Shown here in pieces: positions 1-11,399 of a stretch of DNA of 64,000 bases. The notes beneath the pieces were generated by a model, which was not told the DNA's origin, made no database searches, and saw nothing but the letters and a program-made list of their open reading frames with translations. Position 1 is the stretch's first letter; every line of letters starts with the position of its first letter. Made by a program: the position numbers and the translations under genes. Source of the DNA: Piliocolobus tephrosceles (lineage: Eukaryota; Chordata; Mammalia; Primates; Cercopithecidae); the NCBI RefSeq assembly GCF_002776525.5, contig NC_045441.1, forward strand, positions 103,776,744-103,840,743, written 5' to 3'.

Positions 1-94
1 CTGGAAGATCCATCTAGATACCTTATAAAAATGGTCTTTTCTATTGGAAGTAAAGAATTTTAATCAGTGTTAGTTGCTGATTATTCATTTCACT

Positions 95-561
95 GAAAGA
101 AATAAAAACACAGAGACAAAGTATAGAGAGAGAAAGGTGGGGCCCAGGGGACCAGTGCTGTGCTTACAGGGGACCCACGCTGGCACCGGTCTCTGAGTTC
201 TCTCGGTATTTGTTGCTCAGAAGATGAGGGAGTGAAGCAGCAGTAAGACATACAGATGCCTGGAGATGTTCCATTTGCCCAGGGACGGGCGAGAGACAGA
301 TGTTTTTCTTTTGCTGAGATTTAGGAGAATGGTACTGACCTTCAACCACAAGCAGGCTTTAAGCATTTGCCTAACAAAGCACATTCCTTACAGCCCAAAA
401 TCCTTTAAACGTTAATTACCACAGCGATGTCTCTAGCAAGGACAAGATTGGGGGTAGAGTCACAGATTAACAGCATCTCAAATACAGAGCCAAATGGAGT
501 CTCTTAAACTTACTTCTATCTATAAGAACACAGTAACAGGCTGACCTTTCTTTTCCCCACA
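95..561 (-). mobile_element. HERV-K (HML group) LTR, 3'-truncated
   Basis: Read on the minus strand it starts TGTGGGGAAAAG, has GAGACTCCATTTGG and GAGATGCTGTTAATCTGT, then ACTCAGAGACCGGTGCC, and ends near CTATACTTTGTCTCTGTG. This is the layout of HML-group betaretroviral LTRs of the LTR13/LTR5 kind. The terminal block that normally follows (ending in CA) is missing, and the length of about 470 bases is roughly half that of a full LTR, so an internal part is also lost. The subfamily is not certain. No viral gene remains next to it except a polypurine tract at 562-578. Confidence 0.8.
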
Positions 562-578
562 TTTCCCTCTTTTCTTTT
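562..578 (-). other. Probable HERV-K polypurine tract
   Basis: On the minus strand the 17 bases just before the LTR start read as almost pure purine (AAAAGAAAAGAGGGAAA) running straight into TGTGGGG. Retroviral plus-strand DNA synthesis is primed from such a tract directly upstream of the 3' LTR. The LTR beside it is therefore best read as a 3' LTR whose internal region was lost, not a simple solo LTR. A chance purine run is the alternative. Confidence 0.6.
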
Positions 579-997
579 CAACAAAATCACCATATATCTC
601 TCAACTTCCTGAGCCCAGTACAAACACATTTCTCAACTCAGAGACTACCATATATCTCAATTTTAGAAAAACACCACCTGGAAAATCTCCGATAAGGACA
701 CAGCCGTTTGTGGTTTTACTGGAAGCGCGGGAACCAATAGAAAACTGCTAAATGTATAACTGAAAATGTTAACCAATTGTAATGCTGTAACCTAGAGAAA
801 TGCCTTGTTCCTCTGTAACCTCACAAGTCCTGTTTACATCGGGCTATAAAAAGCAAGCGCACGCATTGTTCGGGGCCCTCTTGTAAGCTGTGAAGTGGAG
901 GGACCAAGTTCGAACTTGCAGTAAAGATCCTTGCCGCTTGGCTTTGACTCTGGACTCTGGTGGTCTTCTTCGGGGAATAAATGGTCTGGGCATAACA
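579..997 (+). mobile_element. Class I ERV LTR, copy 1, 5' end degraded
   Basis: From about 660 to the end it matches the LTR at 24661-25201 at roughly nine positions in ten by eye. It keeps a CCAAT motif (GAACCAATAG and TTAACCAATTG), a TATA box (CTATAAAAAG, 844-853), a shared segment GGGACCAAGTTCGAACTTGC, AATAAA at 976-981 and the terminal GGCATAACA. The 5' part is diverged and holds only one to two copies of the 40-bp unit that is expanded in copy 2. No 5' TG boundary or target duplication can be fixed. The family is unnamed here; it looks gammaretrovirus-like. Confidence 0.75.
844..853 (+). promoter_or_regulatory. TATA box of ERV LTR copy 1
   Basis: CTATAAAAAG lies downstream of two CCAAT-type motifs and about 120 bases before the LTR poly(A) signal, the expected U3 promoter layout. 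The same bases are kept in copy 2. Activity is not shown by sequence alone. Confidence 0.6.
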
Positions 998-1448
998 TCA
1001 CCATTTCCTAATCATGGCAAAAAAATATTTTAAGCCAGAATTCACAATTTTCCATTATGCAAAAACACTGCCATATTGTTTTATCTACTTAGTAAGATCA
1101 TTTTTTTCTATCTCATACACTTAGACCACATTGCTGAAAATAAGAAAAGGCAAATATAATCAAGCTTGATAAGCCAAGAAGCAGAGCAAATAATAGGAAA
1201 AATACAATTTGATTTGAGGAATAAAAATATTAAATTACTACTTCAATGCTCTGAATGATAAAAGCGGAGTCAGAAGCAGTCTCTTTCTTAAAACTAAGTT
1301 GTATTTCAACAGCTCTAACAAAGGAGAACAGAAATTAGTGTTGGATCTTTATGAGAACTTAAATATGAATGATTTAAGAAATTATACTTTAAAATCTCAT
1401 TCAGTTAAAGTACAGATGTATATGCTACACCTTTTGGTTTTCGTCTTT
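998..1448. other. No gene or clear repeat
   Basis: AT-rich sequence between the ERV LTR and the first Alu. I see no open frame, splice-site pair or family signature. It may include old HERV internal sequence, but nothing readable supports that. Confidence 0.5.
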
Positions 1449-1728
1449 TGTTTTTAGACAAGGTCTCACTCTGTTTCCCAGACTGGAGTGCAATGGCGTG
1501 ATCTCAGCTCCCTGCAACCTCTGCTTCTCAAGCTCAAGTGATCCTCCAGCCTCAGCTTCCTGAGGAGCTGGGATTACTGGCATGAGCCACCACACCCAGC
1601 TAATTTTTGTATAAATGCAGTTTCCCCACGTTGCGCAGGTTGGTCTCGAGCTCCTGAGCTCAAAGCTATCTGCCCCCCTCGGCCTCCCAAAAGGCTGGGA
1701 TTACAGGCCTGAGCCACCAAGACCAGCC
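1449..1728 (-). mobile_element. Old Alu (AluJ type)
   Basis: The reverse-strand Alu order is clear: GAGAC-like box, TCTCACTCTGT, CTGGAGTGCAATGGCGTGATCTC, the middle spacer, then GGCCTCCCAAAAGGCTGGGATTACAGG. It has many substitutions and lacks a long poly-T, both consistent with an AluJ-age insertion. No target duplication was recognised. Confidence 0.9.
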
Positions 1729-4700
1729 TTGTGCTATACTTTTGCATAAACCTACTTTAAAATACAAAAAGGTATTCCATTCATTCTTTTCAAAAATATT
1801 TAGTGAATGTGAATAATGTAATATTGCCTCGAGTAATTGTGATGTTTTTGTTCCACTGGAAAACAACAAGGGCCCTTTAGCTACAGGTTTTCTTCTGCTA
1901 TTGTCACTTCAGCACTAGCAAAACTAGGGTGACAGTCTCATAAAGAAAATAACCAAAGGCTCTCACTTTGTCCAATGACGTGGCAGCCCTCCAGCACTGG
2001 CATTTCCTGCTCTAAATTAACTCCGGGGGCCATAAGATCAAAGTAAGAAGGAAGTAGCGTGTCTTTCTGCTTAGTTGTGGTAGCTACTTTGTATTACATG
2101 GGCAATATAATTCATTGTTTCTTATATAACTGCTTAAGCCATTTTAAATTGTACTAGGCATCTGCAAACAAACAAATGTTATTACTTGTTCCAAGTTAGG
2201 TATACTTGTAAATAAAACCCTGCAAAATGACTCACAATAAATCAAAGTAGTCCTACAAGAAAACAGAAAGCTAGAGAAAGATTAGAGATGAGGTCCTACC
2301 AATAGATACTTCTATTTTAAAAGAAAAAAACTCAGCTGAAGTCCTATTTGGTTCTCATGAACCTGAAAGTATAGTTAGTTGTTCTGCCAAAAAAGAGTTC
2401 CAGACATTATTTTTTCACTTGCCTGGAATAGCTTGGCATTTCTGCACCCTCAAGTAATAAAATTTACTTGTAAATCCCTTCAAGGCAACACAGATTGCCT
2501 GTATTTATTTTCTAGGAAGGAAAAATATTGAAAAGTATGATGTATTCAGAGACCACAACTATAGGAGGAAATACCATACTGCTAAATGTTTTTTAGTTGA
2601 CATGATTTTTTAAATCATCTCTATTGATCTCTTTAAGATTCAATTTGGCTACTGTGAGAATAATGAACAAATAAATGAATGTGATATCCATTTGATATCT
2701 AGTATTTCACCAAAAAAAAAAAAAAAAAAAAAAACAAAGGAATAAGCCTGGATTTTTTATCTTTGCCCTATTTACATTGTACAATGAGGAAAAAAATTTT
2801 GGAACAGAGCTAATAAAAGATCTAAATTAAGACACAATTTTAAACCTTTGGGAATTACAGTGGCACTATTACCCAGAAGCAAAAATCCTAAATGATTCTA
2901 TGAACAGGTAACAAACCACAAAAAACAGGTAACAAGGGCCAGAGACTGGACTAGATTGATATTTCTTTTTGTTCAGTAAGTATTCACTAAGAAACTAAAA
3001 TGTTAGAAGCTTCAGGGGATAGGCAACTTCCCTGAAATAATTTAGAGAATTACCTATGGTGGGAAAAACTATGAGAAAGTAAAGAGATTTTTTTTGTAAA
3101 TGCTATAGCAATTAAGCAGCTTCCAGATATATTTTGGGAAAATTACAGATAGTAGCAATTAGCCTAATCCTGATATGCAAGTTAATCATCTCCTCCATCT
3201 AGAAAGTTGTTCTTTTTGTAACAGAAGACACATAAAATAGTGTCTATTCATTTTATAAAACTAGCAATAAACCTCAAATTCCTCAAGTAGAAACAAAACA
3301 CATTTTTCTCTGAATAAAAAAAACCTATTTTGAGCTAGGAAAAGAGAACACCTATTAAAATGTATTTTGCCTGCTGGAAATCTGGTTCAACGCACAATTT
3401 CCCAGCAAAAGGAAAAACTAGGATAATTCTTTCTCTGACAAGATTGCTTGTGCTGTTGGCAACACTCTTCAAAAACTGAAACCCTAATTTTTAATTCTAC
3501 AGTCACCTCCTAGCCTTCCATGGTCTCATCTACTAAACCACAGTTAGAATTACATTTCCTACATATGTTATTTTCTCGGAGTTCAATGAATAGGACTGAA
3601 AATAAAGATCAGAAAAGAAAGAGGAGAGACTCAAATTAAGGAAACCAACTAAAAACAGTGAGACATAAGAACTTTCCTCCCTTTTAAGGCAAGGGAAGAA
3701 AAAAGGGACAGAGAAAAGACAGAGTTGGGGCAAGAAGGAAAGAGGGAGACCAAGACTCAGGGGAGATTTCAGAGGACAAAGCCTTCTGTCTACTTTAAGT
3801 GTTAGCTTATTTGGCCTCATTAAATGTTGGCTTGTGTCTATTATCATCTGCTCTTCACTGCCCTGTAAAACAAAAACAACAACAAAAAACTGGTTGGCAA
3901 AGGCAGATATGACATGAAGTAGCAATGACCTGGCTAATATGAACCTTTGGACAAGATCATGTCTTTCTGAGCCCAGGTGCATCAATACTGGATATTTTCC
4001 GCATGCCCATTTAATCTCCAGGGTTCTGAAACCTAAACAAAATTAAAAGTAATAGCTGGGTGCCTTTCAAAACACTATGATCATTTAATATCATATTCAC
4101 CGTTGAATAAACTTTGTAAAAACTGACAGCATAATACATGAGAAAGCTAAGAAATGTAATTGGGGAGGGCTAAATAAGTTAACAGGGCCAAGCCATTTTG
4201 GCCAGATGGCTTTTTGCAATTTTGGAAATATCTGAACTTCTCACAAATGTCACAGGATGTAAGAACTGAAAATATTTCCATCTGCCCCAACCAAAGAAAC
4301 TATTGCTCTTCATTCATGCAAATGATAATTCCATGCTATACTACAAGTTATTAAGACTGTTTGGCCATTTAAGAAGAAAAATAGTCTATTCTTCCACTGA
4401 AAGGGTAATTCTAAAGCCACTTAGGTAAATGACTGAGTGACAAAGCAAATAAGAAATTAATACACTTGAGAGAGCTTCTGGAAATAGTTTCTTCTTACGT
4501 ACTCTGCTTATAATAGAGGAAAATGTCTATGAGACATAGTACAGAACTTGGGTGATGAAGTGATTTAAGAATTATGGAACAATATGACTTTTTAAATTGA
4601 AAAATGAATGGCTAGTTGGTGAAAGTCAGGACTAGCACTCGGATCTTCCAGCTGCAATGGTGTCTACCCTATGCATTAGTGTCTATAGGCTCCGGTGTGA

Positions 4701-5287
4701 CTGGGGATGGAGAAAGTAAAAGAGAATCAAGTCACATTAACTCAGATTTTTTTTTTCTGGTATTACCACCAAATTCCATACCTATACTACTAACACTTAA
4801 AGTCTTTGATATAATTTACTTCCTTTGAAATAATACTATAAAGAATGAGAATTTGGCTCCCTTAAACCCCTCCACATTTCCCCTCCCAATCTTTCTTCAA
4901 ATTATAATTTTAACACAACTTTTTGTTAAATCAACATTAATATATGCATTATTACAAATTATTAGACCTGAGTCACATAAAATGCCAGGGTTACATTTCT
5001 TTTCTTTTATTTTTTGTATAATGTTGCATTCGCTACAGATAATCTCTGCCTTAGCTTCATCTATTTTTAGCTTGCTTAATTTTCTATCTACCTACAACAA
5101 TTTATTCCCAAACTCTCTAAACAACTACAAATCTGCAAACATCTCTTGTCTACTATAGTATCCTTCCCATTCTCTGTATCATTGTGGGTTATGGGGGTTT
5201 TTATTCCTCACTGGCATTTTAGTGACATTTCAATGAGAACAGATAAACATGTGCTCAATCAATCATATTTAACCAGGAGCTAGAGAT
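1729..5287. other. Unique AT-rich DNA, no gene seen
   Basis: About 3.5 kb with no recognised transposon. It holds an A23 run at 2712-2734 and a short local repeat of ACAGGTAACAA near 2905-2932. The longest open frame (3533-3985, minus, 150 codons) is rich in L, S and F, has no domain I know, and sits in low-complexity pyrimidine-rich sequence, so I treat it as chance. Confidence 0.5.
2712..2734. repeat. A23 mononucleotide run
   Basis: Twenty-three uninterrupted A residues with no Alu or L1 body upstream. It is likely to vary in length between individuals. It may be the tail of a short retrocopy, but no body could be recognised. Confidence 0.9.
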
Positions 5288-5335
5288 GTCTGTCTGTTTG
5301 TTTGTTTGTTTGTTTGTTTGTTTGTTTGTTTGTTT
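5288..5335. repeat. (TTTG)n microsatellite
   Basis: About eleven TTTG units directly beside a reverse Alu array. In the Alu orientation this is the CAAA-rich tail of the Alu, a common birthplace of tetranucleotide repeats. Confidence 0.95.
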
Positions 5336-5726
5336 AAGAAATGGGGTCTCGCTAAGTTGTCCAGGCCGGTCTCAAACTCCTGAGCTAAAGTGATCCTTCT
5401 GCCTCAGGCTCCCAAAAAGCTAGGGCTACAGGTGTGCACCACTATGCTTGGCTAATTTTTAAATTTATTTTTGTAGAGACAAGGTCTCACTATGTTGCCC
5501 AGGCTGGTCTCAAACTCCTGGGCTAAAGCGATCCTTCTGACTCAGACTCCAAAAAGCTAGGACAACATATGTGCACCATCATGCCTGGCCAATTTTTAAT
5601 TTTATTTTTGTAGAGACAGGGTCTCACTATGTTGCCCAGGGTGGTATTGAACTCCTGGCCTCAAGAGATCCTCCTGCCTTAGCCTCCCAAAGTGCTAGGA
5701 TTACAGGCATGAACCACTGTGCCTAA
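5336..5726 (-). mobile_element. Tandem array of three Alu half-units
   Basis: Three consecutive reverse units of about 115-135 bases are present, starting near 5341, 5476 and 5613. Each has GGTCTCNCTANGTTG, CCAGG, CTCAAACTCCTGG and a GGATTACAGG-like end, and adjacent units are joined by TAATTTTTAAATTT-like spacers. A normal Alu has two unlike arms. Here the same kind of monomer is repeated three times, which points to a local duplication or to monomeric Alu fossils (FLAM/FRAM type) in series. Confidence 0.8.
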
Positions 5727-5768
5727 AGATCAGTATTCAATATTGCATACATGAAAATCTGAACACAG

Positions 5769-6069
5769 GGTCAGGCACGGTGGTCATGCCTCTAATACCA
5801 CCACTTTAGGAGGCCGAGTTGGGCAGATGACCTGAGATCAGGAGTTCGAGACCAGCCTGGCAAACATGGTGAAACCCCGTCTCTACTAAAAATACAAAAA
5901 TTAGCTGGGTGTGGAGGTACATGCCTGTAATCCAGCTACTCAGGAGGCTAAGGCACAAGAATAGCTTGAACTCAGGAGGTGGAGGTTGCAGTGAGCTAAG
6001 ATTACACCACTGCACTCCAGCCTGGGCAACCAGGTTAGACTCTGCCTCAAAAAAAAAAAAAAAAAAAAA
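5769..6069 (+). mobile_element. Alu (AluS type)
   Basis: Full left and right arms are present: CCTGAGATCAGGAGTTCGAG, then ACCAGCCTGGC, ending in CACTGCACTCCAGCC and an A-rich tail. It shares the unusual TAATACCACCACTT and the upstream GAAAAT-TGAACACAGG with the Alu at 15389 (see findings). Confidence 0.92.
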
Positions 6070-7989
6070 GAATAGAAAAGAGCTTACTTGAAGTAAGACA
6101 CCCATGTATTATATATAATATCATAATAACAGAAGTATTATAAAGCTGCCTGCATAACTTTCATAAATAGTATCATTTCATACACATATTGAAGTAATCA
6201 GAAAAAGCGCAACAAGTAGGGTTCATTTTGATATTTTTCTTTCCTGAACAGGACAAGCAGATCACTACAATTAACACCTATTGTGAATTTACAGGGATTC
6301 AGGTAGAAAATAATCCATGTTAAACAGAGGTTCCAAACATCATTAACAGAGACTGAGAAACTGGGCCAGTATGCATGAGAGCACAAATCATAAAGGTCAT
6401 GTGTGTTAATGAGAAAAAGACTATTTATTAGCTTGTCATTTAAATATAAAGCCCTTCTCCCTCAATGGCTTAAAATGGAGCAATATCCTGTACCTGAGGA
6501 CAAGAAAAGGCAGTGCCCTCAATTAGGTGAACAACTCTCACGGTCCCAAAACTTTTATTGTTGTCACTGAAATTCATCATTCTGATTTTATTTTTAGTTT
6601 GTGATGTCTTTTATGTGACAGACAGAAAGCTTGTGCACAGAACCCATCCTGTACTATTGTATAACTTTTTGGAGGTTTAAAGACTTTTTTTAGTTACTTT
6701 TACTCAGTTGCCAAGCAGCATATTCCCTAACTTGTGTGTGTGCCAATCAATGCTTTACATTTGTTCTGAGATCAAAAAAGACAAAAATGTTTGCTGATAT
6801 CATGAAAAAAATCAACGTGTCATTTAAAAACTAAAGATACCCATCTGTGGAAACTGCCATTTGTATTACACAATGAGAAGAAAACAAAAGCATGGATTTC
6901 AAAAAGAGGTGACAGATTGTGTAATTATGATACTGTATAAATATTAAATGCAATTGTGATGTTATAACCACTAAGAAGTAATTTAATTTTCTGAATACAT
7001 ATTTGAGGAATCCTACCGCCAACCCCCAACCCCTGCACCACGCTAAATAAGTGAGGTAAACACTCATGACACAAGGCTATCAGCATTCACACTTGAGGTC
7101 AAAAATTCCAAAAATAAATCCATAACAACAGGTGTTATCCTAAAAGTACAGTATGTTCCCCGTGAAAGACCAACAATTTTGGATTTTTAAGAAAATAAAG
7201 AAGAAATGCTCTATCCATACACATTTTTTAAAACCCACCTTGGGTCATTTCACAAATATTTATTTCTTAGCAATTCATTTTCCTTTGCTTATAAATTTCC
7301 TGTTTCACTGATTTCAAATGAAAGAATTCTTTTACAGGCACTTCTTACTGAAGCCAAGAAATGGAATAATACCTTTAATGAAGATCACTCTAACTGAGGA
7401 AGGGCACAGAAAGTAAATATAAACCACAGCCAGTGACTGATCCTTCATCAGGGCCATATAAATCTCAGGACATTTATTGTGCTATATACGTGAGAAAATG
7501 CATTCTCATTTTAAATGATAACACTAGTAATCTCTTTGCCCATTAGAAAGAAACCAATGCAGATACTGTATATTCAACGTAACCCACATGAACTAATCAA
7601 TGATCTAACCAAAGCTTTAAAATGGTTAGTTTTCTGTTTATTCATTCATTACCCTACCCTGTTTGGAAAACTTTTTTAAAAATTATTATTTCCATCTCAA
7701 TGTCACAGATAATACACTCCAACACTGTCAAATAAAAGGATTGTTTCTGGACTAACAAAATCTCTGCGTTGTAAGATTATTTTTCTTACAAGGCAAACCC
7801 ATCATGTTATGACAAAACCTACTACAGTTACTAGAGAAAAGCAGAGCCAAAACTATGAGCACAAATAATACTTCTCTATGTCTCCCCAGTATTTGACATT
7901 AGTAACAAAATGTGCCACAGTTTCCCTGAATAACTGCAAGTTCCTCTTCCTAAAATACTTCTGTAAATACACAATATGGCCACATTCAA
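6070..7989. other. Unique AT-rich DNA, no gene seen
   Basis: No recognised element over 1.9 kb. The open frames here are 60-80 codons, hydrophobic and without known motifs, as expected by chance in AT-rich DNA. Confidence 0.5.
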
Positions 7990-8120
7990 TTTAAACTTCC
8001 AGTTAGACAATATCTAGTCAATGCCTACTTCACAGGAATAGTGGTAAGTTCTAGGAATGCAGCAGTGAGCAAGATAGATCATAATTTCTGCCTTTGTGGA
8101 TCTTAGAGTTCAAAAGTCAC
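7990..8120 (-). mobile_element. L2 LINE 3'-end fragment
   Basis: The order CAATGCCTACTTC, TAAGTTCTAGGAATGCAGCA, GTGAGCAAGATAGA and GCCTTTGTGGATCTTAGAG follows the reverse of the L2 3' end. It is heavily diverged, as expected for an ancient copy. Confidence 0.55.
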
Positions 8121-8461
8121 ATAAGCTGGGAGTCAGATATATTTGGAGAGTTTAAGGGAGAAATTATACCTTCCATAGAGAAGCTGATTGTAATGCTCAT
8201 TGGTACAGTAGCTCAAATACAGCATGTCTATCTCAGAAGCGCCAGGATCATCTTTTCCTTTGTGTTCCTATAGTTTTTACTTCATTTTCCCCTTTCTTAC
8301 TATTCAAAATATTTATGCTTATTTAAGAGTTGCTGAGTTAAAACATATTAAATCCAGGGGGGATAGAAGTCCTGGGAGACTGGCCATATAAAAACAGCAG
8401 ACAAGAAATAAATGAATGGATTACAATGAAAGAGATACCTCCCACAAGCAAATGAGGATTC

Positions 8462-8960
8462 TTGAGCATTTATTCAATAGATGTTTCTTAACTATTTATG
8501 TGCCAGTACTGAGTAAACAACGTTGAGCAACATACAGGCCCTAATGGTACTAAAAGTCTTGCGAAGGAAAAAGACATTAAGCAAATGATCATTAAATATA
8601 TAAATACAAACTGTGATAAATACTATGAAAGCAAAACAGGAATCTTGTCTTAGAAGGGCCTGATCTGAACTGTAGGTTCGGGGAGGATTTCTCCGAGAAG
8701 ATATTGTCTAACCTGGAAGAGTTGAGCTAAAGAGGTGCAGAGAAGGAGGAAGAACCTTCAGGGTAGAAATGTGCATATGTTGTGTAGAGTTTAGAAAAAG
8801 CAAGGTAGGATCTATAACAAAAAAAGATGTTTAGGCACAGTGTGGCCGGAGGAGAGGAAACTAGAGAATATGCTGAGAAATACAACTGAAGACATATACT
8901 CATGCAAGTATATGAAATATATTAAGGATTTGGATCTTCATCTAGCAAGAAGCAGCTTTG
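8462..8960 (-). mobile_element. L2 LINE 3'-region fragment
   Basis: It begins with TGAGCATTTATTCAATAGATG and TATGTGCCAGTACTGAG, then GTTGAGCAACATACAGGCCC, TGTGATAAATACTATGAAAG and TTAAGGATTTGGATCTTCAT. These blocks come in the order of a reversed L2 3' untranslated region. Because it repeats the same consensus segment as the fragment at 7990, the two are separate insertions. Confidence 0.65.
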
Positions 8961-9110
8961 TGAACATACGCACATATGTCAAAAGGGAGTATGTGTAGTT
9001 GCCTCTGTAGAGAGGAACTGTGGCTGGAGGACAGAAGCAGGAAGGAGACTTGTCACTGTATAGGCTGTTGTGCGTTTTCAATTTTATCTTTGTATATCTA
9101 TTACCTATTT

Positions 9111-10329
9111 AAATGAAAACAATGTCATGTAGATACTTAACTCACTGGCTCTATTAGGAAGAATTGATTGTCAGAGACCAAACAAAGGCCATTGCTCTGG
9201 TATGGGTAGGCCAAGTAGCAGCACAGATAATAAGAAGTTCAGAATGATGATGGTTTTGATAAGAAAATCAACAATTTGTTCTAATGGACTGCCAAGTAAG
9301 TAAGAAGATACAATAGGAACAGCATGTACCCTAGACGAGGCATCAAGTGAACTCTTCCCACTTGCTCTCAAGTGTCAACTGAGCATCACATCAGGGTGAA
9401 TGCTGAGTCTAGTGGTTGCAAAGACTTAAGTAATACTAAGGGACTATTAGAATCATGAGCCACTTCTTACTAAGAAGTACAATTCTATGAAGCAAAAATC
9501 TTGGGAGAAAAACAATGTATATAACTTAGAGCAGTTAAAAATAAATAAACAAATAAAAACATTATTCCAAAGGATGCATTTGGAAAATTGTGCTGTTAAA
9601 GGCAAATGCTAAAAGTCAGCTATTCTCTGGATATGTTGGCTCCATTCATCATTCAATGCCCATTCAGAGTAATCATTGAAAAGCACAGAAGCTAGAATGC
9701 ACATATACTGACTTAGGAGAGATTAAAGGAATGCCAACAAAAACTAAATTTTGTCTAAAGGTTAAAAATGAAATCAGAGGAATATAAAAAATAAGTGAAG
9801 AGAAGTTGTAATGTAATATACCCAAAAAAGAGTGCAATAGCTAAAATATCTTTCAGGTAACTAAAAATGCTAACTAAAAACTTATAATTCAAAATGGATG
9901 GATCTGTGCTTTTCTTGTCAATATAAGATGCCTTTTTTATGAGGAAGGAAAGAGGTGGGGGAGGGAAGGAAGGGAGGGAGGGAGGGTGAAAGGGAGGGAG
10001 GGAGGGAAGATTATCTTGTTTCTCTAATTTCTCGCTAGCTTTAAAAAGAGCTAAATATTTTTCTTTTTTTATAAATATTAAATTCCCTTTCACTTATCTG
10101 GATCAAGAATGCCTTCTCAAATCCTTCCTCTAATCCAAGAAAAACACTAAAGAAAAAGAAGCATACTTATAGGAAGTAGAGAAATTGCCACTAGAGCCCA
10201 AATGATAGCCTGTTTGTTTAGCTTAGAACCAGACCTCAAAAATTAATAGAAGAACAGTTAAATATGTTAGAAGTGCATTTCCAGCAGCCTAGGCAGGGTT
10301 AATATTAAACACAGCACAGAAGGTAAGAG
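9111..10329. other. Unique DNA with a purine-rich tract
   Basis: No gene or classified transposon is seen. The only structure is the GGGA-rich tract at 9940-10010. Confidence 0.5.
9940..10010 (+). repeat. (GGGA)n / (GGAA)n purine tract with G runs
   Basis: About 70 bases are nearly all purine on the plus strand. Many GGG runs are separated by single A or short AA spacers, mainly 9957-10008. Such spacing meets the usual pattern for an intramolecular G-quadruplex, and a mirror-symmetric purine tract can also form triplex DNA. Formation is inferred, not seen. Confidence 0.85.
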
Positions 10330-10470
10330 CCCCTACATCCTGCTCTGTCATCTAAATTGTAAACTCCACGAGGGCAAGAATCAAGTCTGCTCTATGCCCA
10401 GGGTCAACACAGTAACAGGAATGTAAAAAGAACTTGAAAAATATTTATTAAGTTAATGGATGAAGAAGGG
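10330..10470 (+). mobile_element. L2 3' terminus
   Basis: TAAACTCCACGAGGGCAAGA followed by CCCAGGGTCAACACAGTAACAGG and AAATATTTATTAAGTTAATGG matches the sense-strand L2 end, which reads as gtaagctccatgagggcagg through to aataaatatttgttgaatg. Confidence 0.7.
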
Positions 10471-11399
10471 AATTAAGAAAGAAACGTTTTGAAAAAAAAA
10501 ACAAATCGATATTGTTTTATCTGCAATTGAATTAGACATGTTCTGGAGGTAGAAGCCTTAACTGGATGCCAGAGGTAACACTGAGTTCGACAGATGCTGC
10601 TGCTACTAAATGTATCCTCCATTTCCTAACATTTATTTTATTGGTTCCATCTTTGTGTCCTACATTTCTTGGCTAAGGTTTTGGTTTTATATTCATAATA
10701 ATTAATTTGTTCTTCCTGTGGCTCCATTCTATTTCATAGCTCTTCTATTTAGTTTTCCACTTTCACAATCACACTTTAATTGTAAAAACTATTTCTTATT
10801 ATCTGTTCCTTTTTCTTAGATGCTAATCTTGTTTTAGAGACTCAATATTCTCTCAAATTATTTGGAAGAATTTATAATTTCTATAAGTTTTCCAATATTC
10901 CCTAACTAAATTTTGTTTCCTCTCAGGCCAGGGGGCTGCTGTTGTTGCTGTTGTTGTTAACTTCAGTCCTATACATTAATTGTTTTGAATCATCCTCAAA
11001 TATCTTGTGATTGATGGTTCACATAAATGAATAAGAAATTGGTTTAATTAATATAAAGGTCTTGCATGGGACTTTCATGTAATTGTTTATCTTTCCCAAT
11101 GATTTCCCTCCAAAATGAGAGCATTGACTGAAAGTTATCTGTAGGCAAGAGAGCCTTGTAAACTGGAAGGATCACATCAACATACATGGAAAAATATGAG
11201 AACACATGTTGGCCATTTCTCTAAGTATCCACATAAAAAGGGATTTATCCAGTGGGTCACTTCAGTGCACTCTTCTCTGAGGCATAGCTTCTTTCTCCTC
11301 TTAGTACTTTTCCACCATGGAGACTCAGACTCCTTAGGCTTAATCCTCTGCTTCACTCTCTGGGCCTGAAAGCACATTAGTGGCTCTATTCCTCCATAG
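10471..11399. other. No gene seen
   Basis: T-rich sequence with a small GCTGCTGTTGTT run near 10936-10960. The reverse frame at 11177-11500 (107 codons) overlaps a possible L1 5' relic and shows no domain I recognise. Confidence 0.45.

Noticed and set aside
3533..3985. 150-codon reverse open frame, the longest seen
   Set aside because: Low-complexity L/S/F-rich text with no domain, in pyrimidine-rich AT-biased DNA; no splice or promoter support. Chance is the simplest explanation.
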